From the NCBI GenBank assembly GCA_017646665.1, contig JAGCMB010000003.1, positions 1 to 43,508 of the forward strand: 43,508 nt of DNA, read 5' to 3'. A program made the translations under genes and the position numbers. The notes beneath the pieces were generated by a model. The model ran no database searches. It was given only the letters and a program-made list of their open reading frames with translations, and was not told the origin of the DNA. Shown in pieces: positions 23,527 to 32,850 of this stretch. Origin of the DNA: Bacteroidaceae bacterium. Lineage in GTDB: Bacteria > Bacteroidota > Bacteroidia > Bacteroidales > Bacteroidaceae. Each line of letters begins with the position of its first letter. The stretch's first letter is position 1.

Positions 23527-24321
23527 TTATACGGCAACAACGCCCTTTATGTGTGGATGGGCATCGTAATCCTCGAGTGAAAAATCTTCAAATTTGAAAG
23601 AGAAAATATCTTTTACGTCCGGATTGATAACCATACGCGGCAATTTCTTTGGCTCGCGTGTGAGCTGTAGCTTTGCCTGCTCGATGTGGTTGAGATACAG
23701 GTGCGCGTCGCCAAGTGTGTGTATGAATTCGCCGGCCTTTAGACCAGTGACCTGAGCCATCATCTGCAAAAGGAGTGCGTATGATGCGATGTTGAAAGGC
23801 ACTCCAAGGAAACAATCGGCGCTTCTTTGATACAATTGAAGGCTCAACTTGCCGTCGGCAACGTAGAACTGGAACATCGCGTGGCATGGAGGTAGGTTCA
23901 TGTTTTTGATGTCGCCGACATTCCATGCGTTGACAATTATGCGGCGTGAATCGGGGTTGTGCTTGATTGTCTCGACCACCTCCTTTATCTGGTCGATATG
24001 CTCGCCGTTATACCCGGGCCAAGAGCGCCATTGGTAGCCGTAGATGTGTCCAAGGTCGCCGTTTTCATCGGCCCATTCATTCCAGATACGTACTCCATTC
24101 TCTTGAAGATACTTGACGTTGGTGTCGCCGTTCAGGAACCATAGCAACTCGTGTATGATAGATTTTAAATGCAACTTTTTTGTTGTCAGGCAGGGAAAGC
24201 CCTCTTCGAGGTTGAAGCGCATTTGATGTCCGAATACGCTGATTGTTCCTGTTCCTGTGCGGTCGTCTTTTTTAGAACCTTCTGTAAGGATTCTTTTAAG
24301 CAGATTGAGGTATTGTTTCAT
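23527..24321 (-). CDS. thyA: Thymidylate synthase
   Basis: ThyA methylates dUMP to dTMP using methylene-tetrahydrofolate, producing dihydrofolate. The 264-residue protein is exactly the E. coli length. The catalytic Cys146 lies in [12 protein letters not shown], with [16 protein letters not shown] near the start, the [11 protein letters not shown] block, [20 protein letters not shown], and the [10 protein letters not shown] end. It is upstream of folA, so both steps of dTMP synthesis are made together. A good -7 box (TATCTTTG, minus strand) lies 67 bases upstream, and a 7-bp hairpin falls in the leader. Confidence 0.97.
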   Translation of the reverse strand: MKQYLNLLKRILTEGSKKDDRTGTGTISVFGHQMRFNLEEGFPCLTTKKLHLKSIIHELLWFLNGDTNVKYLQENGVRIWNEWADENGDLGHIYGYQWRSWPGYNGEHIDQIKEVVETIKHNPDSRRIIVNAWNVGDIKNMNLPPCHAMFQFYVADGKLSLQLYQRSADCFLGVPFNIASYALLLQMMAQVTGLKAGEFIHTLGDAHLYLNHIEQAKLQLTREPKKLPRMVINPDVKDIFSFKFEDFSLEDYDAHPHIKGVVAV

Positions 24322-24353
24322 ATCTTGTAGTTATTTTATCTCAAATGTGATGT

Positions 24354-24372
24354 GCAGGCCTTGTGGGCCTGC
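24354..24372 (-). other. Hairpin in the thyA leader
   Basis: GCAGGCC (24354-24360) and GGCCTGC (24366-24372) form a 7-bp G/C-rich stem with a five-base loop. If transcription starts near 24381, the hairpin sits at the extreme 5' end of the thyA mRNA, where it could protect it from decay. No U tract follows, so it is not a terminator. Confidence 0.45.
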
Positions 24373-24387
24373 AAGGTATTATATTCG

Positions 24388-24395
24388 CAAAGATA
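24388..24395 (-). promoter_or_regulatory. -7 box of thyA-folA
   Basis: On the minus strand 24395-24388 reads TATCTTTG, an exact match to TAnnTTTG. A start near 24381 leaves a leader of about 60 bases. A -33 element is not evident at the usual spacing. Confidence 0.5.
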
Positions 24396-24544
24396 AGCTT
24401 TCGTCTTAAATATTCCTATTATTGCCGGCGTTTTTCTGCTTGTGCTTACGGGGATATTTGTCTTTATGCACGTTTGGTTTGTCGGTGTGTATAAAAATAT
24501 ATTTTTTATCCGTTTGCTTATACGGGTTTTTGCGTGTTTTTTAC

Positions 24545-24552
24545 TATCTTTG
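24545..24552 (+). promoter_or_regulatory. -7 box of the rsmF-like gene
   Basis: TATCTTTG matches TAnnTTTG exactly and lies 57 bases upstream of the methyltransferase ATG. The -33 element is unclear, with TTTG strings 12 and 28 bases upstream. The rest of 24396-24544 is A/T-rich and holds no gene. Confidence 0.5.
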
Positions 24553-24609
24553 TCACGATAATGCCTTTTTGTGCACTGATAGTGTCTGGTTTTTATTTGG
24601 AGATGGGTT

Positions 24610-25962
24610 ATGGAACTGAATACTGTGTTTGTTGACAGGACGGAACTGCTTTTCGGAAAGGAAAGATTTGCCCGTTTTATGGAGGCTCTTGACAGCGAGC
24701 CTGTAGTCAGCATACGGTATAACGCGTTGAAAAATGCGTCAGATGATGATTTTGAAATGGTTCCTTGGACCGAGAATGGACGATATTTGCAAAAACGTCC
24801 GGTGTTTACGGCCGATCCGCTTTTCCACGCTGGATGCTATTATGTTCAAGAGGCATCGTCAATGTTCATTGAGCAGATTGTAAAACAATATGTTGATGCT
24901 CCCGTGCGGGCTCTCGACCTGTGTGCTGCTCCGGGTGGCAAGACAACCCATCTGTTGTCGCTCTTGCCACAGGGTAGTATGTTGGTGTCGAACGAGCCGG
25001 TTGCGCAACGTGCACAGGTGCTTGCCGAGAATGTTATCAAATGGGGAAATCCTTCGGCTGTCGTTACACGTAACGAACCGGCTGATTTCAGTGCTTTTGA
25101 GAATTTCTTCGATTTGGTGGTTGTCGATGCTCCTTGCTCGGGCGAGGGAATGTTCCGTAAGGATCAAGGTGCTGTGGAACAATGGAGCCTTTCGAATGTA
25201 GAGCATTGTGTGAAACGTCAAAAGCGCATCCTGACAGATATTTGGCCATCGTTGCGTCCGGGTGGAGTGGTGATATATAGCACTTGTACTTTCAATAGTG
25301 AAGAAAACGAGGAGTGTGTAGAGTGGATAGCGAATGAACTTGGAGCAACCCCGTTGAGCGTTGATTTTGGGGATGATTGGGGTGTGACCGGAGCACTTGT
25401 AGGTGATTTGCCTGTTTATCGTTTTTTACCTGGCTACACTGCCGGTGAGGGCTTTTTTATAGCCGTTTTGCGTAAGGATGGAGATGCTCCCTTGGCACAA
25501 CCGCGTCAACAGCGTTTTCAGCCGGTGGCATCAAAACTGAAGGCTGTCGTTGAGGGGTGGGTGGATAATCCTGCCGACTTTAATTTTGTGCAGCAGGGTG
25601 AAAGAGTGGTGGCTATGCCACGTGAACACACGAATGCCATGCTTGCCTTGCAGCAAAAAATGAGGGTGTTGCATTGTGCTTTGCCACTTGCCGATGTAAA
25701 GAACAACAAACTCTTGCCGTTGCATCAGTTGGCAATGAGTAATCTGCTCAATAAGGATGCTTTCTGCCGAGTGGAGCTTGAATGTGAAAGGGCACTCGCA
25801 TATCTGCATCGTGAGGCATTGAGCTTTGAACAGGCACCGGTAGGTTATTTGCTGCTCACATATAAGGGGGTACCTATTGGCTTTGCCAAGAATATTGGAA
25901 ACAGGGCAAACAATCTCTATCCGGCAGAATGGAGAATAAGAAAGAACCCTATAGAACTTTGA
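24610..25962 (+). CDS. rRNA (cytosine-5-)-methyltransferase, RsmF/NOP2/Sun family
   Basis: The enzyme methylates C5 of a cytosine in RNA, probably 16S rRNA. The 450-residue protein has the SAM motif RALDLCAAPGGKTTHLLSLLP (about residues 100-120). The first active-site Cys lies in DAPCSGEGMFRKD and the catalytic Cys in YSTCTFNSEENE. A C-terminal RsmF-like domain follows (residues about 300-450, with the LALQQKMRVLHCALPLADVKN and LHREAL...GYLLLTYKGVPIGFAKN blocks), as in E. coli RsmF, which modifies C1407. It heads a plus-strand series; dsbD-like follows after 22 bases. Confidence 0.92.
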   Translation: MELNTVFVDRTELLFGKERFARFMEALDSEPVVSIRYNALKNASDDDFEMVPWTENGRYLQKRPVFTADPLFHAGCYYVQEASSMFIEQIVKQYVDAPVRALDLCAAPGGKTTHLLSLLPQGSMLVSNEPVAQRAQVLAENVIKWGNPSAVVTRNEPADFSAFENFFDLVVVDAPCSGEGMFRKDQGAVEQWSLSNVEHCVKRQKRILTDIWPSLRPGGVVIYSTCTFNSEENEECVEWIANELGATPLSVDFGDDWGVTGALVGDLPVYRFLPGYTAGEGFFIAVLRKDGDAPLAQPRQQRFQPVASKLKAVVEGWVDNPADFNFVQQGERVVAMPREHTNAMLALQQKMRVLHCALPLADVKNNKLLPLHQLAMSNLLNKDAFCRVELECERALAYLHREALSFEQAPVGYLLLTYKGVPIGFAKNIGNRANNLYPAEWRIRKNPIEL

Positions 25963-25984
25963 AAAACAATAAAACAATATAGAA

Positions 25985-27871
25985 ATGAAGAAATTGATTT
26001 TGTCATTATTCCTGCTTGTAACAGCTTTGCAGGTGGGTGCGCAGGTGCCTGTTACCGTTTCAAAAACGATAACGCCCAATGGGTCTGAAATTGTAGTTGA
26101 ATTTGAAGCTGAGATTGCTCCTGGCTATTATATGTATTCAACAGATATTCCACAAGGTGGTCCTAAACCTACTTATCTGAAATTTAGTGAGCTCAAGGGT
26201 GCAGAACTCGTAGGTGTACTTGCTCCGGTTGAAGAACCTATGGTCAAGTACGAATCTGTATTCAATATGCAGGTGAAGTATTTTGAGGAGTTTGCTGCGT
26301 TTACACAAACACTGAAGATTACTGATGAGAATTTTGAGATTGATGGTACATTGCACTATCAGTCGTGCGGCGTAATGGGTTGTGTTCCCGGCCGTTATGA
26401 TTTTAAGATAACAAAAGACGATGTTGATGTTACAATTGTTCCCGCCGAGGCTGTTGTGGACGGTGCAGGAAAAGATTCCGAGGGTGAGTCTGACAGCTCT
26501 GACAGCTCAATATGGGTGACATTTGCCTTGGGTTTCGGTGGTGGTTTGTTGGCATTGCTCACACCTTGTGTATGGCCAATTATCCCTATGACCGTTAGCT
26601 TCTTCTTGAAACGTTCAAAGGGTAGAAAACAGGCAATCCGTGAGGCGTTGATATATGGCGCATCAATCGTTGTCATATATTTGTTGCTTGGTTTGGCAGT
26701 GACGCTGATTTTTGGTCCGGCAGCACTTAACGAACTTGCTACAAATGCTTTCTTTAATGTATTCTTCTTCCTTATGTTGCTTGTCTTTGGAGCTTCGTTC
26801 CTTGGAGGATTTGAAATCAAGTTGCCATCATCGTGGACAAATAAGGTTGATGCCAAGGCCAGTAGCACAACCGGTATCTTGAGTATCTTCCTTATGGCAT
26901 TTACATTGGCATTGGTATCATTCTCTTGTACAGGTCCAATCATTGGCTTCCTGCTTGTAGAGGCTGCGACATCGGGTGACCTTTTCGGTCCGGCTGTCGG
27001 TATGTTTGGTTTTGCCTTGTCATTGGCTTTGCCTTTTACACTTTTTGCCATATTCCCTTCACTGCTCAAGCAGACACCACGTTCCGGTGGTTGGATGAAT
27101 ACAATCAAGGTGGTTCTTGGATTTGTTGAGATTGCGTTCGCCTTGAAGTTCTTGTCAGTGGCCGACCTTACAAAGGGTTGGGGAATTCTTGACCGTGAAA
27201 CATTCCTTGCTTTGTGGATTGCGTTGTTCACTCTGCTTGGCTTGTATCTGTTGAAGATAATTCGTATGCCACACGATGATCCAAGTGACAAGACCACAAG
27301 CGTGAGCGGTTTCTTCGCTGCATTAGTGTCATTGGCATTTGCAATGTATATGGTACCTGGCTTGTGGGGTGCTCCTTGTAAGGCTGTCAGTGCTTTTGCA
27401 CCACCAATGCGTACACAGGATTTTAACCTCCACGACCAGTCATTTGAACCTCACACACACGATTATGACGAAGCTCTCAGAATGAGCCGTGAGCAGAACA
27501 AACCTATCTTCGTTGACTTTACCGGTCACGGATGTGTTAACTGCCGCGAGATGGAGGCTGCCGTATTGACTCAGGGCTATGTACTCAAGGAGTTGAACGA
27601 TAAGTTCATTGTTGTATCACTTTATGTTGATGACAGAACAGAACTGCCTGAGCCATTTATAGGAGAAGATGGTAACAAATATACCGAAGTGGGTGAAAAA
27701 TGGAGCTATTTGCAGGAGCAGAAATTCGGAGCCCTTTCTCAGCCCTTCTATGTTGTTGTTGATTCAGACGGACAACAGTTGGGTGGCTCGTTTGCATACA
27801 ACACAAATGTCGGAGAATTTATGGAGTTCCTGAAGAAAGGACTGAATGAGTTCAATAAAAAGGCTGAGTGA
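25985..27871 (+). CDS. dsbD: DsbD-like thiol:disulfide interchange protein
   Basis: DsbD moves electrons from cytoplasmic thioredoxin across the inner membrane to periplasmic or outer thiol proteins. The 628-residue protein has a signal peptide (MKKLILSLFLLVTALQVGAQ), an N-terminal alpha domain with a Cys128/Cys133 pair, and a CcdA-type core of about eight helices whose cysteines are C195 in LLTPCVWPI and C315 in SFSCTGPI. A C-terminal thioredoxin domain carries FTGHGCVNCREME (C517/C520). All three redox pairs needed for the relay are present. It is followed after 34 bases by the GH3 gene. Confidence 0.93.
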   Translation: MKKLILSLFLLVTALQVGAQVPVTVSKTITPNGSEIVVEFEAEIAPGYYMYSTDIPQGGPKPTYLKFSELKGAELVGVLAPVEEPMVKYESVFNMQVKYFEEFAAFTQTLKITDENFEIDGTLHYQSCGVMGCVPGRYDFKITKDDVDVTIVPAEAVVDGAGKDSEGESDSSDSSIWVTFALGFGGGLLALLTPCVWPIIPMTVSFFLKRSKGRKQAIREALIYGASIVVIYLLLGLAVTLIFGPAALNELATNAFFNVFFFLMLLVFGASFLGGFEIKLPSSWTNKVDAKASSTTGILSIFLMAFTLALVSFSCTGPIIGFLLVEAATSGDLFGPAVGMFGFALSLALPFTLFAIFPSLLKQTPRSGGWMNTIKVVLGFVEIAFALKFLSVADLTKGWGILDRETFLALWIALFTLLGLYLLKIIRMPHDDPSDKTTSVSGFFAALVSLAFAMYMVPGLWGAPCKAVSAFAPPMRTQDFNLHDQSFEPHTHDYDEALRMSREQNKPIFVDFTGHGCVNCREMEAAVLTQGYVLKELNDKFIVVSLYVDDRTELPEPFIGEDGNKYTEVGEKWSYLQEQKFGALSQPFYVVVDSDGQQLGGSFAYNTNVGEFMEFLKKGLNEFNKKAE

Positions 27872-27905
27872 TATTTATTGCATTATTAAATTAAATTAAA
27901 AAACA

Positions 27906-29414
27906 ATGGACATAACTCCTTTCACAAGACCTGTATTCACCAATAGGGTCAAGAAAATAGAGCGATATGCAACTCACACCGAGGAGATTCAGCGTAATGT
28001 ATTGAAACGCCTTATAAACGGAGCGTCGAATACAGAGTGGGGTATAAAGCATAACTATTCTGCCATAAAGCAGTATGAGCAGTTTGCCCAGTCGGTTGCC
28101 GTTCAGGATTATGAGAGCCTGAAAGGCGATATTGACCGTATGCGCCGTGGTGAGAAAGATGTGCTTTGGAAAGGAGGATGCAAGTGGTTTGCCAAGTCAT
28201 CGGGTACAACCAACGACAAGAGTAAGTTCATCCCGGTTACACCTGCCGGCTTGCAGAATGCACACTACAAGGGTGGTTTCGATGTTGTGGCTACATACAT
28301 AGCAAACAACCCTAAGAGTCGTCTTTTCTCGGGCAAGGCACTCATTTTGGGTGGCAGTCACTCTCCTAATTACAATTTACAGAACAGCCTTGTGGGTGAC
28401 TTGAGCGCAATTCTCATTGAAAATTGCAGCGCTTTCGTCAATATGATGCGCGTTCCAAAGAAAGAGATTGCTCTTTTGAGTGATTTTGAAGAGAAGATGG
28501 AGAGAATTGCCCGCACCACATATAACAAGAATGTCACAAACCTTTCGGGCGTGCCGTCGTGGATGATGGCTGTGCTGAAGCATATGCTCAACATCACCGG
28601 CAAGCAGAGCGTCGACGAGCTATGGCCTAATCTTGAGGTCTTTTTCCACGGTGGCGTAGCCTTTACTCCATACCGTGAACAGTATCATCAGCTCATACGC
28701 AACAGCAATATGAAGTATGTTGAGACATACAATGCCAGCGAGGGCTTCTTTGGTATTCAGAACGACCCATTGGACCCAGCAATGTTGTTGATGATTGATT
28801 ACGATGTTTTTTATGAATTCATACCATTCGAAGACCTTGACTCGCCCAATCCGCGCGTGTTGCCTTTGTGGGAGGTTGAAGTAGGCAAGAATTACGCTAT
28901 GCTGATATCTACATCGTGTGGTTTGTGGCGTTATATGATTGGTGACACTGTACGCTTTATGAGCAAAGACCCATACAAAATTGTTATTTCGGGTAGAACA
29001 AAGCACTTCATCAATGCATTTGGTGAGGAACTCATTGTTGAAAACGCCGAGAAGGGATTGCTCAAGGCTTGTAGCGAAACAGGTGCCAAAGTGCTCGACT
29101 ATACAGCTGCTCCTGTCTTTATGGATGCAAATGCACAGTGTCGTCACCAATGGCTGATTGAATTTGCCGAGCCTCCTTGTTCCGAGGAGAAATTCGTTGA
29201 AATTCTCGACCAGACACTTCAGCAGATAAACTCGGACTACGAGGCTAAACGTTATAAGAACAAGACAATGCAACAGCTTGAGCTTGTTGTCGCTCGCAAG
29301 AATCTTTTCAGCGATTGGCTCAAAAGTAAAGGAAAATTGGGCGGTCAGCACAAAGTGCCACGTTTGAGCAACAGCCGTCAATATATAGAAGAGCTTTTGG
29401 AAATGAACAAATAA
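27906..29414 (+). CDS. GH3 auxin-responsive-promoter family protein
   Basis: The 502-residue protein belongs to the GH3 branch of the adenylate-forming superfamily, best known from plants, where members join amino acids to hormones such as auxin and jasmonate. Visible motifs are the ATP-binding SSGTTNDKSKFIPVT near residue 98, YNASEGFFGIQ, GLWRYMIGDTVRF with the conserved Asp, and GRTKHFINAFGEELIVENAEKGL. All nucleotide-binding elements look intact, so an acyl-adenylating or acyl-amide synthetase activity is expected; the substrate in Bacteroidetes is not established. No signal peptide is present. The next gene begins on its stop codon (TAATG). Confidence 0.93.
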   Translation: MDITPFTRPVFTNRVKKIERYATHTEEIQRNVLKRLINGASNTEWGIKHNYSAIKQYEQFAQSVAVQDYESLKGDIDRMRRGEKDVLWKGGCKWFAKSSGTTNDKSKFIPVTPAGLQNAHYKGGFDVVATYIANNPKSRLFSGKALILGGSHSPNYNLQNSLVGDLSAILIENCSAFVNMMRVPKKEIALLSDFEEKMERIARTTYNKNVTNLSGVPSWMMAVLKHMLNITGKQSVDELWPNLEVFFHGGVAFTPYREQYHQLIRNSNMKYVETYNASEGFFGIQNDPLDPAMLLMIDYDVFYEFIPFEDLDSPNPRVLPLWEVEVGKNYAMLISTSCGLWRYMIGDTVRFMSKDPYKIVISGRTKHFINAFGEELIVENAEKGLLKACSETGAKVLDYTAAPVFMDANAQCRHQWLIEFAEPPCSEEKFVEILDQTLQQINSDYEAKRYKNKTMQQLELVVARKNLFSDWLKSKGKLGGQHKVPRLSNSRQYIEELLEMNK

Positions 29415-31336
29415 TGAAACTCAAAGAATTAGCAATGTCACTGTTGCTCGCACTTGTACTTGTTGCCTGTGCCAGCATTGGAACGCCGGATGGCGGTCCT
29501 TATGACGAGGAACCACCCGTTCTTCTCAAGGCTACACCTGTGCTGAATGCAACGGGTGTAAAGACTGCGAAAATATCGTTGGAGTTCGATGAGAATGTGA
29601 CATTGGAGAATGCCTTTGAGAATGTTGTCGTTTCTCCGCCGCAAATGCAGATGCCCGAAATCAAGAATAGTGGAAAAAAGGTAACGGTTGAACTTTTTGA
29701 TTCGTTGAAGCCTAATACAACCTACTCAATTGATTTTGGCAATGCCATTGTGGATAATAATGAGAGCAACCCGTACGAGAATTTTGCTTATGTGTTCTCG
29801 ACAGGTGAAAATGTTGATACGTTGGCCGTGTCAGGAACTGTGTTGACTGCCGCAGAGCTGGAGCCTGTCAAGGGAATGGTTGTCGGCTTGCACTCTTGCC
29901 TCGATGACAGCGCATTTACAAAAACGCCGTTTGAGCGTGTGTCGCGTACCGATTCTCGCGGACGTTTCACTATAAAAGGCATTGCTCCCGGCAAATACCG
30001 CGTGTATGCACTTTCCGACGCGAACCAGAATTTCCTTTTTGACCAGAAGAGCGAAGCTATTGCATATCTTTCTACAATCGTTGAGCCACACACCGCACCG
30101 GCAGTGCGTCCCGACACTATCTGGCGCGATAGTATAACAATTGATACCATACGTTTTGTCAATTATACACGTTTTATGCCCGATGATCTTGTGCTGCGTG
30201 TGTTCAAAGAGGATTTTGCATCCCAGTATTTGATAAAATATATCCGCGAGCCACATAACAAGCTCAAATTATTCTTTGCGGCACCCAATAATGAACTGCC
30301 TCTTCTCGAGGGGCTCGACTTTGATATGTCCGATGCCTATGTCCTTGAGAAAAGCGTGAAAATGGACACCTTGACATATTGGTTCAAGGATTCACTGCTT
30401 TATCGCAACGATACGTTGGCACTCAGGCTGTCATACAAGGCCGTTGAGGTATCAGGGGATTCTGTCGACAGGTGTGATACATTGTTCGTGTCGACCAAAA
30501 AACGTTGGGAGGCTGTCTTGAAGCAGCAGCAGAAAAACTATGAGGAGGATGTTAAGAATTTTATGCGTCAGGCAAAGAGGTCGCCTGATTATGACGAGAA
30601 TAATCCACCTGTTTACGTGCCAAAGACAAAAGTGTTGCCGGTGCGTTTCAGTGGTTCCTCTTCAATGGATATAAATGGCCGTTGCCATTTCTCTTTCGAA
30701 GAACCGTTACTCTCAATAGACACTTCGGCAATACATGTTTCGTTGAAGGTCGATACTCTTTGGGTACCTGTGGATATGGTATTCCTTCAGGATTCCACCA
30801 ATATCCGCAAGTATGATATCTTTGCAGAGTGGCGTCCCGAACAGACCTATATGGTCACTGCCGATTCTGCTGCTTTCAAAGGATTGTATGGAGGCGTCTC
30901 CGAGGCCTTCTCTCGCGAAATGACCTTCAAGTCACTCGATGAGTATGCTGTACTTTATGTGAATGTCACCGGTGTCGGAAACAATGGTATTCTGCAGTTG
31001 CTCGATGCTCGCGAGAATGTCGTAATGGAGGAAAAGACTGTAAATGGACGTTGTGCTTTCTATTTTATAAATCCGGGTACATACTATATGCGTCTGATTT
31101 TTGATGCAAATGGCAACGGTAAGTGGGATACCGGTAATTTTGAAAAGGGAATACAACCCGAGAATGTGTCTTATTACCATCATTCGCTCAATCTGAGGGC
31201 GTTCTTTGAATATACACAGGACGATTGGGATGTGAGTATGCCGCTCAATGAACAGAAACCATTGGAGATAACAAAGCAGAAACCCGATAAGGAGCGACGC
31301 AAGATGAACCGTAATGCAACACGTAATTTTAAATAG
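29414..31336 (+). CDS. Ig-like (Big_5/SbsA-type) domain lipoprotein
   Basis: The 640-residue protein has a lipoprotein signal with Cys19 in LVLVACASIG, followed by the common Bacteroidetes start GTPDGGPYDEEPPVLLKATP. An SbsA-type Ig-like domain (about residues 35-135) contains ISLEFDENVTL and LKPNTTYSIDFGNAIVDNNES. A carboxypeptidase-like beta sandwich region (VKGMVVGLHS...GRFTIKGIAPGKYRVYALSDANQN) comes next, then a beta-rich remainder ending in a basic tail. It is probably a periplasm- or surface-facing lipoprotein of the outer membrane; its function is unknown. It overlaps the GH3 gene by one base, and cysS follows after 32 bases. Confidence 0.85.
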   Translation: MKLKELAMSLLLALVLVACASIGTPDGGPYDEEPPVLLKATPVLNATGVKTAKISLEFDENVTLENAFENVVVSPPQMQMPEIKNSGKKVTVELFDSLKPNTTYSIDFGNAIVDNNESNPYENFAYVFSTGENVDTLAVSGTVLTAAELEPVKGMVVGLHSCLDDSAFTKTPFERVSRTDSRGRFTIKGIAPGKYRVYALSDANQNFLFDQKSEAIAYLSTIVEPHTAPAVRPDTIWRDSITIDTIRFVNYTRFMPDDLVLRVFKEDFASQYLIKYIREPHNKLKLFFAAPNNELPLLEGLDFDMSDAYVLEKSVKMDTLTYWFKDSLLYRNDTLALRLSYKAVEVSGDSVDRCDTLFVSTKKRWEAVLKQQQKNYEEDVKNFMRQAKRSPDYDENNPPVYVPKTKVLPVRFSGSSSMDINGRCHFSFEEPLLSIDTSAIHVSLKVDTLWVPVDMVFLQDSTNIRKYDIFAEWRPEQTYMVTADSAAFKGLYGGVSEAFSREMTFKSLDEYAVLYVNVTGVGNNGILQLLDARENVVMEEKTVNGRCAFYFINPGTYYMRLIFDANGNGKWDTGNFEKGIQPENVSYYHHSLNLRAFFEYTQDDWDVSMPLNEQKPLEITKQKPDKERRKMNRNATRNFK

Positions 31337-31368
31337 TGATATAAGAACCAGCATTAAATATTAAATAT

Positions 31369-32844
31369 ATGGAAAATAAATTTATGATATATAACACGCT
31401 CTCTCGCAAGAAAGAGCTGTTTGAGCCGTTGAATGCGCCTAACGTAGGGCTTTATGTCTGTGGCCCGACTGTTTATGGACCGGCACACCTTGGTCACGCC
31501 CGTCCTGCAATAACATTCGATGTCCTTTTCCGTTATTTGCAGAATCTTGGCTACAAAGTGCGTTACGTGCGTAATATTACCGATGTCGGTCATCTTGAAC
31601 ACGATGCCGACGAGGGCGAGGATAAGATAGCAAAGAAAGCACGTCTTGAGCAGATTGAACCTATGGAGGTCGTGCAACAATATACATTGCATTACCACAA
31701 GGTAATGGATGAGCTCAATGTCCTGCCACCCAGCATTGAACCACACGCATCGGGGCACATCATTGAACAGATAGAGTTGGTAAAGGAGATTCTTGATAAC
31801 GGTTTTGCTTATGAGAGCCAGGGATCGGTCTATTTTGATGTTGCCAAGTATGACAAGGCGCATAAGTATGGTATTCTCTCCGGCCGCAATCTCGACGATG
31901 TGTTGAACACTACACGCGAGCTCGATGGTCAGGACGAGAAACGTAATCCGGCCGATTTCGCTTTGTGGAAATGTGCGCAGCCCGAGCATATAATGCGTTG
32001 GCCGTCACCTTGGAGCAACGGCTTCCCCGGTTGGCATTGTGAGTGTACAGCTATGGGACGCAAGTATCTTGGTGAACAGTTCGATATACACGGTGGTGGT
32101 ATGGATTTGGTCTTCCCTCATCACGAATGTGAAATAGCGCAGGGTATGGCTGCTATGGGGCATCACGTAGTCAAGTACTGGATGCATAACAATATGATAA
32201 CAATCAATGGCACAAAAATGGGTAAGTCGTTGGGTAATTTCATTACCCTTGACGAATTCTTTACCGGCAGCCACAAACTGTTGTCACAGGCCTATACCCC
32301 AATGACCATACGTTTCTTCATCCTTCAGGCTCACTATCGCAGCACCGTAGATTTCAGCAACGAGGCTCTCTTGGCTGCCGAGAAGGGGTTGCAGCGTCTG
32401 CTTGAGGCGTATAAGACTCTTAAAGGCTTGACAGCGTCGGGCGAAACAAATGTCGATGTTAAGGATTTGCGCACCAAGTGCTACGATGCGATGAACGACG
32501 ATATGAACACAGCCCAGGTCATCTCGCATCTCTTCGATGCAACCCGCGCCATAAATCAGTTGGCCGACAAAAAGGCGACTATCAGCGAGGCCGATTTGGT
32601 TGAACTTAAAGAAACATTCCACCTCTTTACATTCAATATTCTTGGTCTGCGTGAGGAGCAGGGCTCAAACAGTGCTCGCGAAGAGGCGTTCGGCAAGGTT
32701 GTAGATATGCTTTTGCAGCAGCGTCAGATAGCAAAGGCGAACAAGGACTGGGCTACCAGTGACAAGATACGCGATGAACTTGCAGCTCTTGGCTTCGAGG
32801 TCAAGGATGGCAAGGATGGTGCAACCTGGAGATTAAACCGATAA
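31369..32844 (+). CDS. cysS: Cysteinyl-tRNA synthetase
   Basis: CysRS charges tRNA-Cys with cysteine. The 491-residue class I enzyme shows the zinc ligand Cys in [19 protein letters not shown] with the HIGH variant HLGH, a second Cys/His zinc set in [12 protein letters not shown] and HHECEIAQ, and the KMSKS variant KMGKSLGN. The C-terminal helical DALR-like domain (about residues 340-491) binds the tRNA. The ATG at 31369 starts [18 protein letters not shown]; another Met five codons later is possible. The gene is separated from a secreted M28 enzyme by only 6 bases. Confidence 0.97.
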   Translation: MENKFMIYNTLSRKKELFEPLNAPNVGLYVCGPTVYGPAHLGHARPAITFDVLFRYLQNLGYKVRYVRNITDVGHLEHDADEGEDKIAKKARLEQIEPMEVVQQYTLHYHKVMDELNVLPPSIEPHASGHIIEQIELVKEILDNGFAYESQGSVYFDVAKYDKAHKYGILSGRNLDDVLNTTRELDGQDEKRNPADFALWKCAQPEHIMRWPSPWSNGFPGWHCECTAMGRKYLGEQFDIHGGGMDLVFPHHECEIAQGMAAMGHHVVKYWMHNNMITINGTKMGKSLGNFITLDEFFTGSHKLLSQAYTPMTIRFFILQAHYRSTVDFSNEALLAAEKGLQRLLEAYKTLKGLTASGETNVDVKDLRTKCYDAMNDDMNTAQVISHLFDATRAINQLADKKATISEADLVELKETFHLFTFNILGLREEQGSNSAREEAFGKVVDMLLQQRQIAKANKDWATSDKIRDELAALGFEVKDGKDGATWRLNR

Positions 32845-32850
32845 AGAACA

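Noticed and set aside
26395-27297. 300-codon minus-strand open frame over the dsbD-like gene
   Set aside because: It is antisense to the CcdA helices; its composition mirrors them and no start signal or motif supports it.
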